Source of the DNA: Enterocloster clostridioformis
GTDB taxonomy: Bacteria > Bacillota > Clostridia > Lachnospirales > Lachnospiraceae
Assembly: GCF_020297485.1 (NCBI RefSeq)
Contig: NZ_JAIWZC010000001.1
Location: forward strand, 2,542,001 to 2,606,000
Direction: 5' to 3'
Length of the DNA: 64,000 bases
Shown here: one piece after another, positions 41,292-49,935 of the stretch
Position numbering within the stretch: the first letter of the stretch is position 1
Layout of the letters: each line of letters opens with the position of its first letter
The notes under the pieces: generated by a model
Told to the model about the DNA's origin: nothing
Databases searched by the model: none
The model's input: the letters and a program-made list of their open reading frames with translations, nothing else
Program-made: the position numbers and the translations under genes

Positions 41292-42311
41292 TCAATTAAA
41301 ACCGTAAAATTTCTGCGTTATTTTATAACCCAGAATCAAAAGCTCCCTTCCACCCTTGCCGGGGAGGTTGCATCCCTGTCCCAAAAAGCCCATCCTGAGC
41401 CGCAGGAAAAGGGGCAGGTTCTGTTTTTTCAGATACTGCCACAGCTCCTTCTTTTTCTCCAGGTTTTCCTCTGTCCCGGATTTGATGGCCAGGACAGAAC
41501 AAATGGTCATCATGATTTCCAGGTACTGTATCATGTAGTGGCGCAGCTTCCTGCTGCTTATCTTCATGGCGTCATAATACCCCAGCATCAGCTTGGTGAC
41601 CCGAATCTGCTGGTCAATGCGGCCAATCATCACCTCTTCGTTGACGGACTGGTCCTGCCTTCCGATGTAATAGCGGTAGAAATTCACATCCAGGTAATAA
41701 ATATGCTTCACATGAGGCAGGGGCTGGTACACAAAAATATTGTCCACATAAAAGGTGTGTTTGGGAAGCTCCAGACCGCACCGGATAAGCAGCCCTGTCC
41801 TGTAAATAACAGAGTGCATCAGTATATACTGCCCTGTCATGAAAAACTTCACATCATTCCATCCGAATACCTTGTCCTTGGGAAATGCCGTGTGGTATTT
41901 CATCACCTTTTTCCTTCTGGCCCCTTCCTTCTCATAGACAAAGTTGGTAACCAGCATGTCCAGTGTCTCTCCCCCATATACAAACCGCCTCAGGGTTGCA
42001 AGAACCTGCTCATATGCTTCCTCATTGACCCAGTCGTCACTGTCCACCACCTTGAAGAATATGCCCGTGGCATTTTTAAGCCCTGTATTCACGGCTTCTC
42101 CATGCCCGCCGTTTTCCTGATGAATCGCGCGGCAGATGGTGGGATATTCCCGGGCATACCGGTCAGCAATCTCTCCTGTCCTGTCTTTGGCGGATCCGTC
42201 ATCCACAATGATGATTTCCACTTCCTCCCCGCCTGTAAGCAGGGTGTTGATACAGTGCTCCATATAGCTTTCCGAGTTGTAGCAGGGGATTGCCACAGTC
42301 AATAACTTCAC
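41292..42311 (-). CDS. Family 2 glycosyltransferase
   Basis: 339 residues with an N-terminal GT-A domain (about 1-210): LLTVAIPCYNSESYMEHCIN, the nucleotide-binding IIIVDDGSAKD (about 33-43), ENGGHGEAVNTGLKNA and the metal-binding DSDDW (about 93-97). The C-terminal part is helical with no clear membrane segment. Such enzymes transfer a sugar from a nucleotide-sugar to a polysaccharide or lipid acceptor in the cytoplasm. The acceptor is unknown. It stands alone, 25 bp downstream of the CPBP protease gene on the same strand, so the two may be cotranscribed. Confidence 0.9.
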   Translation of the reverse strand: MKLLTVAIPCYNSESYMEHCINTLLTGGEEVEIIIVDDGSAKDRTGEIADRYAREYPTICRAIHQENGGHGEAVNTGLKNATGIFFKVVDSDDWVNEEAYEQVLATLRRFVYGGETLDMLVTNFVYEKEGARRKKVMKYHTAFPKDKVFGWNDVKFFMTGQYILMHSVIYRTGLLIRCGLELPKHTFYVDNIFVYQPLPHVKHIYYLDVNFYRYYIGRQDQSVNEEVMIGRIDQQIRVTKLMLGYYDAMKISSRKLRHYMIQYLEIMMTICSVLAIKSGTEENLEKKKELWQYLKKQNLPLFLRLRMGFLGQGCNLPGKGGRELLILGYKITQKFYGFN

Positions 42312-42336
42312 GTTTCTACCTCCTCGTTATGAGTAT

Positions 42337-42786
42337 TTAACCAAACGCTGCCAGGACTGCCAGATTGGCGGCCCCATGCATCAATACTGCCATAGGATAT
42401 CTACGGTATTCACTACCTTCATAGCCCCATGCCAGCACCATTCCTAAAAAAAATGCGTATGTGCCTTGAATCCAATTTCCATGATACATTCCAAAGGCCA
42501 GGGAGGATATGACCGCCGCCGGAAAAAGGGCCATGAAACGCCTCAGCCATCCGTACAGAACCAGGCGGAAAGCTCCTTCCTCCAGAACGGGCGCCAGGAC
42601 CAATGTCATCCACAAAAATCCCGCTCCACGGGATAGGGCAGGCTCCATGGCTTCCTCGTAAGAAGACAGGAGACTTTCAGGCCATGGTATAACCTTCACC
42701 AGCAGATTGCCTGCCAGCGCCGCCAACGCTGCCGCCAGTATACGCTTCTGCCACCCTGGGGGCAGGGCCTGTTTTCTATCCCTCAT
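42337..42786 (-). CDS. CPBP-family intramembrane metalloprotease
   Basis: 149 residues, small for the family, with about four membrane helices. All three catalytic motifs are present: EEGAFRLVLYGWL (about 70-82), FGMYHGNWIQG with the first His, and MHGAANLAVL with the second His and Asn near the C-terminus. CPBP/Abi proteases cleave substrates within the membrane, for instance CAAX-like or peptide maturation and self-immunity. No substrate or bacteriocin gene is nearby. It is 25 bp upstream of the glycosyltransferase gene. Confidence 0.85.
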   Translation of the reverse strand: MRDRKQALPPGWQKRILAAALAALAGNLLVKVIPWPESLLSSYEEAMEPALSRGAGFLWMTLVLAPVLEEGAFRLVLYGWLRRFMALFPAAVISSLAFGMYHGNWIQGTYAFFLGMVLAWGYEGSEYRRYPMAVLMHGAANLAVLAAFG

Positions 42787-42943
42787 ACACTTCCTGTCCT
42801 TCCAGTCTTATTCTGTTGACAGTATAGCATGGCTCCCCGGGTTTTGCCACCATCTTTTTTCTCTTTCCATTGCATTTTCTCCCATATTACCCTATAATAA
42901 ACTTAATTTATATGACAATTTTAAGACAAGCGAGGTATGGATT

Positions 42944-43873
42944 ATGGCGAAAAAACGCATCGTAATGGCCATTGGCCACAAAGATATGGGAACCAATCTT
43001 CCTGAACAAAAGGCAGCTGTGGCGGGAACCGCCAAAATCATCGCTGATTTCATCCAGGAGGGGTGGCAGGTAGCCATTGTACACAGCAACGCTCCCCAGG
43101 TAGGCATGATTCACACGGCCATGAATGAATTCGGCAAACAGCATGATGGCTATAGCCAGGCTCCCATGTCTGTCTGCTCCGCCATGAGCCAGGGTTATAT
43201 TGGATACGATCTTCAGAACGGAATCCGGGCTGAACTCATTAAGAGAGGCATCTACAAACCAGTAAGCACTGTATTGACCCAGGTGACAGTGGACCCGTAC
43301 GATGAGGCCTTCTATACCCCCGTCAAAGTCATCGGACGTGTGATGACCAAGGAGGAAGCAGACATTGAGGAAGCCAAGGGCAACCATGTGACAGAAGTGG
43401 AAGGCGGTTACCGCAGAATCGTCGCCTCCCCCCATCCTGTTGCCATTGTGGAGATCGACGCCATCAAAGCCCTTATGGACGCGGACCAGATTGTCATTGC
43501 CTGCGGAGGCGGAGGCATTCCTGTCATGGAACAGGGCTATAACTTAAGGGGCGCCAGCGCCATCATTGAGAAGGACCTTGCCACCGGACTGCTGGCCAAG
43601 GAGATCGATGCAGATGTGATGATGATACTCACCAGCGTGGATAATGTGACCTTAAACTACGGCACTCCCCAGGAACAGCCCATCAGCCACATGACCATAG
43701 ACCAGGCCAGGGATTATATCAGCCAGGGCCAGTTTGAATTTGCCTCCATGCTGCCAAAGGTATCTGCCTCCATTGATTTCCTGGAGAGCGGAAAAGGCAG
43801 GAAGGCCATCATCACCACCCTGGATAAGGCAAAGGACAGCCTGAAAGGCCATGCAGGCACGGTAATTGAATAA
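42944..43873 (+). CDS. arcC: Carbamate kinase, variant subfamily
   Basis: 309 residues of the amino-acid-kinase fold, matching carbamate kinase through SNAPQVGMIHTAMNEFGK, MSVCSAMSQGYIGYDLQNGI, VTVDPYDEAFYTPVKVIG and the ATP site IACGGGGIPV followed by IEKDLATGLLA. The N-terminal phosphate loop, normally LGGNAL, here reads AIGHKDMGTNLPEQ; I recall a Lachnospiraceae subfamily with GHKALGTTLPEQ, so this is probably a natural variant. Its usual role is ATP formation from carbamoyl phosphate. No arginine deiminase or ornithine carbamoyltransferase gene is adjacent, so the pathway is unclear. ATG 42944 is preceded by GAGG. Confidence 0.9.
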   Translation: MAKKRIVMAIGHKDMGTNLPEQKAAVAGTAKIIADFIQEGWQVAIVHSNAPQVGMIHTAMNEFGKQHDGYSQAPMSVCSAMSQGYIGYDLQNGIRAELIKRGIYKPVSTVLTQVTVDPYDEAFYTPVKVIGRVMTKEEADIEEAKGNHVTEVEGGYRRIVASPHPVAIVEIDAIKALMDADQIVIACGGGGIPVMEQGYNLRGASAIIEKDLATGLLAKEIDADVMMILTSVDNVTLNYGTPQEQPISHMTIDQARDYISQGQFEFASMLPKVSASIDFLESGKGRKAIITTLDKAKDSLKGHAGTVIE

Positions 43874-43905
43874 GCACCTTGATTTTCCAAGATATAACAG
43901 TAAAA

Positions 43906-43952
43906 ATCCATTAACCGCCAGTATTTCCCAAACGGTTAATGGATTCTTTTTT
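43906..43952 (+). terminator. Terminator of the carbamate kinase gene
   Basis: Perfect 12-bp stem ATCCATTAACCG/CGGTTAATGGAT (43906-43917 with 43933-43944), followed by TCTTTTTTG. Confidence 0.9.
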
Positions 43953-44027
43953 GTACGCATTTTAATATGATCTTAATCTGTCAGATATGCAGGCAGCCGC
44001 GCAAAGCTATAAGCCATTACAATGTTA

Positions 44028-44534
44028 TCATACCTCTGTCAGTACCCGCTCCGTAATATAGCTGACCATCTCATCCTTTCGCATCCCCAGAGACAGGGCC
44101 AGCTCGGAATACAGATTATCCTCCGCAGTCTTAAAATACCGCTCGTCCAGATCCGTCATCTTCTTTCCCTGCTCCAAGCGGTCCTTCCGGCGCAGGTATA
44201 ATGCTTTTATCATGCTGATCCACACCCGGCAGTCACAGGTCTTAAGGGCTTCCTTATACCGTTCCTCCCGCTGTTTATCATTGGTCACCTCCATCTCCTT
44301 CACATCAGAGATTTTGTCAATCAGTTCAAGGGCCTCTTCTTTGGAAAGAAGCGGCCTGGTTATGGTTTTCTCCGAATCCACAGGCGCCACAATCTTGCTG
44401 TCTTGCTGATAATAGGGACGGAGTACATAATACAGCCGGTCCTTAGGACCGTCAGGTCTGTCTACTGTGATAATATCCATCACCTCGCAGACGCCCCTGA
44501 TACCGTATATGATATACTGACCTTTCTGATACAT
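44028..44534 (-). CDS. CarD-family transcription factor
   Basis: About 168 residues. The N-terminal Tudor-like RNA-polymerase-interacting domain (about 1-60) starts MYQKGQYIIYGIRGVCEVMD and contains LYYVLRPYYQQDSKIVAPVD; the C-terminal helical domain contains CDCRVWISMIKALYLRRKDR. CarD/CdnL proteins bind the RNA polymerase beta subunit and stabilise open complexes, especially at stable-RNA promoters. ATG 44534 follows AGGCGGT and fits the family; a 58-residue upstream extension is not credible. Monocistronic as far as can be seen. Confidence 0.92.
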   Translation of the reverse strand: MYQKGQYIIYGIRGVCEVMDIITVDRPDGPKDRLYYVLRPYYQQDSKIVAPVDSEKTITRPLLSKEEALELIDKISDVKEMEVTNDKQREERYKEALKTCDCRVWISMIKALYLRRKDRLEQGKKMTDLDERYFKTAEDNLYSELALSLGMRKDEMVSYITERVLTEV

Positions 44535-44730
44535 AATTTTACCGCCTACTTCCCTTATTTTATAATACTTATATTGTATCACTAAAAAGTTGTCGATGTC
44601 AGAAGTTTTTTGGCGGTGTCTCAAATTTTGTAAAAAATACACCATGATGCCACCTGTTTTTTTGTATACAATAACCAGTTCACTTTCCTTTTCAGGTCCC
44701 TGCTGCAATGGTGAGTGCCCATCCCCTCTT

Positions 44731-45208
44731 TCATAGACTGGATTTTATAATAATCCTGAGCGCAAAATTGGCGGCATCTGTTTTTGCGCAAACCACGTCT
44801 CCGGCTTTAATCTCTGCCCGCTCTGTTCGGGCCGCTGTCTGCTCCTTCCTTGGCATCTCCTCCATCTGAACCGCTGCTTTCATCTGCCTTACTGTCCCCG
44901 CCCTCGGTTTTGCTTCCGTTTCCCGTCTCCTTTGGTCTGCGTCCGGCATTTTCCTTATCCACTCTATTGCCTGCGTCGCCATCTCCGGGCCGGCCGCCAC
45001 TGCGGTCAGTTTCTCCAATAATCAGGGTTATCTGTGAATCCGAAATTTCCTTGACCACACCTGTAATTTCATTTTCGTGGCCATCGCTGCTTTCTTTCAA
45101 CACTTCAACGGTATTTGCTGGCGTATTATCCTGTTTTCCCTGACTCCCACAACCGGATGCCAATACTGCGCCCATCAGCATGGCCAAAAAAATAACTCTC
45201 TTTTTCAT
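44731..45208 (-). pseudogene. Lipoprotein gene with an apparent frameshift
   Basis: ATG 45208, with AAGGAG, opens a lipoprotein: signal MKKRVIFLAMLMGAVLASGC then a short linker, then EITGVVKEISDSQITLIIGE. A Gly/Asp/Glu/Lys-rich low-complexity stretch follows, and this frame stops at 44807 after NRAGRD. In a second frame the same region ends ERAEIKAGDVVCAKTDAANF then ALRIII, stopping at 44731, which looks like the true C-terminal part (a KEGD...D...A..I pattern). I infer a one-base shift within the repetitive segment, either mutation, phase variation or sequencing error. If intact it would be a secreted binding protein of about 158 residues. Confidence 0.6.
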
Positions 45209-45249
45209 GTACATACTCCTTTTGAGCCTGCGGCCGCGATTCCCGCTTC

Positions 45250-48200
45250 TTAAGCGTTCTTCACCGTGGCAATGTCAATCAGCGTCAGTTCCTTGGCCCG
45301 GTTCTCCAGACTGGTTGCCAGCGCGTTGGCCGTATCCAGGGAGGTCAGGACATTGACGCCTGTCTCGATGGCATTGCGGCGGATGATGAAACCGTCATGG
45401 CTGCGCTCTGCGCCCTGGGCCGGAATATCGATAATCAGATCAATCTGGTGGCCCAGCACCAGGTCCAGGATATTGGGGGATTCCTGCTCCAGCTTGCGGA
45501 TTTCGTAAGCCTTTACACCGTTCTTGTTCAGTGTCCGCGCAGTGCCTCTGGTGGCAAATATCTGATACCCCACAGCGGCAAACCTGCGGGCAATATCCAC
45601 CGCCTCCTCCTGGTCGCTGTGGCGAACGGACATAATCATTTTCTTGTATTTTGGAAGACGGATTCCCGCCCCCTCAAACGCTTTATAAAGCGCTTCATTG
45701 AACGTCTTTGCAATGCCCAGGCACTCGCCGGTGGACTTCATCTCAGGTCCAAGGCTTATGTCAGCGCCCCGAATCTTCTCAAAGGAGAACACAGGCATCT
45801 TGATGGCAATATAATCTGCAGCCGGCTGTAATCCCGGTTTATAACCCAGCTCCCGGATGGTATGACCGCAGATAATCCGGGTGGCCAGCGGTACAATGGG
45901 GATTCCGGTTACCTTGCTGATATAGGGAACCGTACGTGAGGAACGGGGATTCACCTCGATGATATATACGTCGTCCCCATCCACAATAAACTGAATATTA
46001 ATCATACCCTTTACATGAAGGGCCTTTGCCAGCTTCTCAGTGTAGTCCACAATGGTATCGATATTGTGCTGGGTAATGTCCTGGGCCGGATATACGGAGA
46101 TACTGTCGCCGGAGTGGATACCGGTACGCTCAATATGCTGCATGATACCGGGAATCAGGATGTCGGTGCCGTCACAGATGGCATCCACCTCGATTTCCTT
46201 GCCCATGATATACTTGTCAACCAGAATCGGATGCTCCTGGGCTATCTGGTTGATGATGCCGATGAACTCGTCGATATCCTCATCGCTTATGGCAATCTGC
46301 ATCCCCTGTCCGCCCAGCACGTAGGATGGCCTCACCAGCACAGGATAGCCCAGCTTATTGGCTGCTTCCTTTGCCTCCTCAGCCGTAAATACAGTATGTC
46401 CTGCGGGCCTTGGGATATTGCACTGCTCCAGGATGGCGTCGAAGCGCCCCCTGTCCTCTGCCGCGTCCACATCCTCTGCCGCCGTACCCAGAATGGGAAC
46501 TCCCATCTTCATCAGGGCCTCTGTCAGCTTGATGGCTGTCTGTCCGCCGAACTGCACCACTGCGCCATCCGGCTTCTCAATATCCACGATGTTCTCCACA
46601 TCCTCCGGGGTAAGGGGTTCAAAATACAGCTTATCCGCAATATCAAAGTCCGTGCTGACGGTTTCCGGATTATTGTTTACAATAATGGTCTCATAGCCTT
46701 CCCTGCTGAAAGCCCAGGTACTGTGGACAGAACAGAAGTCAAACTCAATTCCCTGTCCTATACGGATTGGGCCGGACCCCAGAACGAGCACCTTCTTTCG
46801 TCCGCTGGTCTGCTCAGCCTCGTTGAAACCGCCGAAGCAGGAATAATAGTATGGTGTCTCGGCCGCAAACTCGGCCGCGCAGGTGTCCACCATCTTGTAA
46901 ACCGCGCGGATATCGTTGTCATGGCGCAGCTTCTTGATTTCTTCCCGGGAGGTTCCCGTAAGCACTGCTATTACATTGTCGGGATACTCGATTCTCTTGG
47001 CCTCTGCCAGAAGCTCTGCCGTCAGCTTCTTTTCTCCTGAGCCCACTGCCTTTAAGGCATCCTCCATCTCCACCAGAATAGCCAGCTTGTCAATGAACCA
47101 GAAGTCAATCTTAGTAATGTCATGTATCTGCTCATAGGTGAATCCGCGGCGCAGCGCCTCTGCAATTCTCCAGATGCGCATGTCATCCACCCTGTATAAT
47201 TCCTCTGTCAGTGTTTCGTAGGAAAGGTCTGTAAAATCATAGGACAGCAGGCAGTCTACATGCTGCTCCAGGGATCGGATGGCCTTCATGAGAGCGCCTT
47301 CAAAATTGGTGCAGATACTCATGACCTCTCCTGTGGCCTTCATCTGGGTTCCCAGTGTGCGTTTTGCGCTGATGAATTTATCAAACGGAAGCCTTGGCAT
47401 CTTTACCACGCAGTAATCCAGCATGGGCTCAAAGCTTGCATATGTTTTCTTTGTAACCGCATTTCTGATTTCGTCCAGGGTATATCCCAGGGCGATCTTG
47501 GCAGCTACCTTGGCAATGGGATATCCCGTTGCCTTGCTTGCCAGGGCCGATGAACGGCTTACACGGGGATTTACCTCAATAACACAGTACTCAAAGCTGT
47601 CCGGATTCAGGGCGTACTGAACGTTGCAGCCGCCCGTGATTCCCAGCTCGCTGATGATGTTGAGCGCAGAGGTACGGAGCATCTGGTACTCCTTGTCCCC
47701 CAGTGTCTGGGAGGGAGCCACCACGATACTGTCTCCTGTATGGACACCCACAGGGTCAATGTTCTCCATATTACAAACCGTGATTACATTACCTGCGCCG
47801 TCGCGCATCACCTCGTACTCGATTTCCTTCCATCCGGCGATGCAGCGTTCCACCAGCACCTGTCCCACACGGGAAAGACGCAGTCCGTTTTCCAGGATTT
47901 CAGCGCACTGCTCCGGATTGCCGGCAATGCCTCCGCCGGAACCGCCCAGGGTGTATGCGGGACGAAGCACTACGGGATAACCGATTTTTTCGGCAATCTC
48001 CAGGCCATGCTTTACATCCTCCACAATATCAGAGGGAGCCACAGGCTCGCCGATTTTCTCCATGGTTTCCTTGAACATCTCCCGGTCCTCGGCCTTCTTG
48101 ATGGTCAGGGCCGTGGTGCCAATCAGGCGCACATTGTGTTCTTTTAAGAAACCTGCATCCTCCAGCTCCATGGCCAGGTTAAGGCCTGCCTGTCCGCCCA

Positions 48201-48468
48201 GTGTGGGCAGCACGCTGTCCGGTTTCTCTTTTAAAATAAGCTGTTCCACCACCTCCACGGTAAGGGGCTCAATGTAGACACGGTCCGCGATATCCTTGTC
48301 TGTCATGATGGTTGCCGGGTTGGAGTTGAGAAGCACAACCTCAATTCCCTCTTCCTTCAGGGAACGGCAGGCCTGGGTGCCTGCATAATCGAATTCTGCC
48401 GCCTGTCCGATGACAATGGGTCCGGATCCAAGCACCAGTACTTTTTTGATATCAGGATTCTTTGGCAT
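45250..48468 (-). CDS. carB: Carbamoyl-phosphate synthase, large subunit
   Basis: 1072 residues, full length, with the two homologous ATP-grasp halves. The N-terminal half begins KKVLVLGSGPIVIGQAAEFD and the second half has KKVLVLGSGPIRIGQGIEFD near residue 560, a classical CarB duplication. Biotin-carboxylase-like motifs VNPRVSRSSALASKATGYP and EVNPRSSRTVPYISKVTG are present, and the last 130 residues form the MGS-like allosteric domain (ARRFAAVGYQIFATRGTART). It makes carbamoyl phosphate for pyrimidines and arginine. The start overlaps the carA stop by one base. Confidence 0.98.
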   Translation of the reverse strand: MPKNPDIKKVLVLGSGPIVIGQAAEFDYAGTQACRSLKEEGIEVVLLNSNPATIMTDKDIADRVYIEPLTVEVVEQLILKEKPDSVLPTLGGQAGLNLAMELEDAGFLKEHNVRLIGTTALTIKKAEDREMFKETMEKIGEPVAPSDIVEDVKHGLEIAEKIGYPVVLRPAYTLGGSGGGIAGNPEQCAEILENGLRLSRVGQVLVERCIAGWKEIEYEVMRDGAGNVITVCNMENIDPVGVHTGDSIVVAPSQTLGDKEYQMLRTSALNIISELGITGGCNVQYALNPDSFEYCVIEVNPRVSRSSALASKATGYPIAKVAAKIALGYTLDEIRNAVTKKTYASFEPMLDYCVVKMPRLPFDKFISAKRTLGTQMKATGEVMSICTNFEGALMKAIRSLEQHVDCLLSYDFTDLSYETLTEELYRVDDMRIWRIAEALRRGFTYEQIHDITKIDFWFIDKLAILVEMEDALKAVGSGEKKLTAELLAEAKRIEYPDNVIAVLTGTSREEIKKLRHDNDIRAVYKMVDTCAAEFAAETPYYYSCFGGFNEAEQTSGRKKVLVLGSGPIRIGQGIEFDFCSVHSTWAFSREGYETIIVNNNPETVSTDFDIADKLYFEPLTPEDVENIVDIEKPDGAVVQFGGQTAIKLTEALMKMGVPILGTAAEDVDAAEDRGRFDAILEQCNIPRPAGHTVFTAEEAKEAANKLGYPVLVRPSYVLGGQGMQIAISDEDIDEFIGIINQIAQEHPILVDKYIMGKEIEVDAICDGTDILIPGIMQHIERTGIHSGDSISVYPAQDITQHNIDTIVDYTEKLAKALHVKGMINIQFIVDGDDVYIIEVNPRSSRTVPYISKVTGIPIVPLATRIICGHTIRELGYKPGLQPAADYIAIKMPVFSFEKIRGADISLGPEMKSTGECLGIAKTFNEALYKAFEGAGIRLPKYKKMIMSVRHSDQEEAVDIARRFAAVGYQIFATRGTARTLNKNGVKAYEIRKLEQESPNILDLVLGHQIDLIIDIPAQGAERSHDGFIIRRNAIETGVNVLTSLDTANALATSLENRAKELTLIDIATVKNA

Positions 48469-49541
48469 CAGTCATTCACCTCCATCATTTTAAGGAAACG
48501 GTCAAAGAGGTAACCGGAATCCAGGGGTCCGGGGCATGCTTCCGGGTGGTACTGCACCGTAAAGATATTCTTGCCCACATACTTTAATCCCTCGTTGGTG
48601 CTGTCATTTACATTGACAAATGCAGGTACGGCCACCGATGGGTCCAGGTTGTCCGTATCCACCACATAGCCATGGTTCTGGGAAGAAATATAAACCCTTC
48701 CTGTCTCCAAATCCTTCACGGGATGGTTTCCGCCTCTGTGTCCGTATTTTAATTTATGGGTATCAATGCCGTTGGCCAGGGCCATGAGCTGGTGTCCCAG
48801 ACAAATGGCAAAGATAGGCACATCTGATTCATAAAGCTTTTTCACTTCCTCGATAATGGCTGCATTTTCCTTCGGATCCCCGGGGCCGTTGCTGAGCATG
48901 ATACCGTCGGGTTTTCCTGCCAGTACTTCCCTGGCGGGTGTGTCAGCCGGATAAACAGTTACCTCGCATCCCCTCTGGTTCAGAGAACGGGCAATGTTTC
49001 TCTTAGCGCCGTAATCCATGAGGGCAACCTTCTTACCGTTTCCGGGAAGGACGTAGGTCTCCTTTGTGGTGGTTTTAAGCACCACGCCAGTCACGGCATA
49101 CTCCTTCATACGTTTTATGGGCTCGCTAAAATCGGTATATTCCTTTGTAGTAATCATACCGTTCATGGTGCCTTTTTCTCTTAATATTTTGGTAAGGGCT
49201 CTTGTATCGACACCGCAGATACCGGGAATGTCGTGTTCTTTTAAGAAGTTCTGAATGGTATCCTCGCTTCTGAAATTGCTGGGGATTCTTGATAATTCTC
49301 TTACAATATAGCCATCCGGCCAGGGCTTTGCTGACTCCATGTCCTGATGGCAGATTCCATAATTGCCAATAAGGGGATATGTCATGACAACGGCCTGTCC
49401 TGCATAGGACGGATCGGTCAGCACTTCCAGATAACCGGTCATTGACGTGTTAAACACGATTTCACTGATGACTTCACGTTCAGAACCAATGCTGGTCCCG
49501 GTGAATACAGTTCCATCTTCCAGTATGAGGTATGCTTTCAT
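48468..49541 (-). CDS. carA: Carbamoyl-phosphate synthase, small subunit
   Basis: About 357 residues. The N-terminal domain starts MKAYLILEDGTVFTGTSIGS, and the class I glutamine amidotransferase domain (about 175-350) has the nucleophile Cys in IFAICLGHQLMALANG and the His-Glu pair in QYHPEACPGPLDSG. It supplies ammonia from glutamine to CarB. ATG 49541 is the family start; the longer frame upstream (to 49637) is not supported. The two genes form a dedicated carAB operon. No attenuator or PyrR-binding loop is obvious in the roughly 95 bp upstream. Confidence 0.97.
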   Translation of the reverse strand: MKAYLILEDGTVFTGTSIGSEREVISEIVFNTSMTGYLEVLTDPSYAGQAVVMTYPLIGNYGICHQDMESAKPWPDGYIVRELSRIPSNFRSEDTIQNFLKEHDIPGICGVDTRALTKILREKGTMNGMITTKEYTDFSEPIKRMKEYAVTGVVLKTTTKETYVLPGNGKKVALMDYGAKRNIARSLNQRGCEVTVYPADTPAREVLAGKPDGIMLSNGPGDPKENAAIIEEVKKLYESDVPIFAICLGHQLMALANGIDTHKLKYGHRGGNHPVKDLETGRVYISSQNHGYVVDTDNLDPSVAVPAFVNVNDSTNEGLKYVGKNIFTVQYHPEACPGPLDSGYLFDRFLKMMEVND

Positions 49542-49935
49542 ATGGGGGTACCTGTCCTTTCTTATGTGTTTGCTTAAGGGCCATGTGACCTCAGCCCAAA
49601 TTGTAAAGATTATACTGTATTTCATATGAATTTGCAATGACTTTGGAAGCTAAATTTTTTTGTACCAATCAAATTTTTTTGTGCAAACAGGCCGGGAGGA
49701 AGCCGGAATACAACATGGGCAGGGTCCAAAAATATGCGCCCTGCCCACGTCTTTTATGTCTGTTTTTTATAGGGAATTACTGCTTTTTACAGAGGATTTC
49801 TGCCTCCCATCCTTCCTCCGCGGCGCCGGGCCTCTGCCCCGTGCTCTCCATCGGTTCCCGGAAAACCTCTCCTGCTGAATCGGCCATGGAACCCCTGTCC
49901 GCAGGCTACCCCGTCCTCCATCCCAGTTCAAATCA
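49542..49935. other. 394-bp gap between carA and the peptidoglycan-binding gene
   Basis: No credible gene is present. It holds the hairpin at 49717-49746 and an AT-rich carA upstream segment (49600-49690) with promoter-like character but no clear box pair. Confidence 0.6.
49717..49757. terminator. Hairpin upstream of carA
   Basis: GGGCAGGG (49717-49724) pairs perfectly with CCCTGCCC (49739-49746) around a 14-base loop, followed by ACGTCTTTTATG. It would end transcription of the gene at 49936-51186 on the minus strand or protect carA from read-through. Confidence 0.65.

Noticed and set aside
46015..47040. 341-codon plus-strand frame inside carB.
   Set aside because: Antisense shadow of a highly conserved gene.
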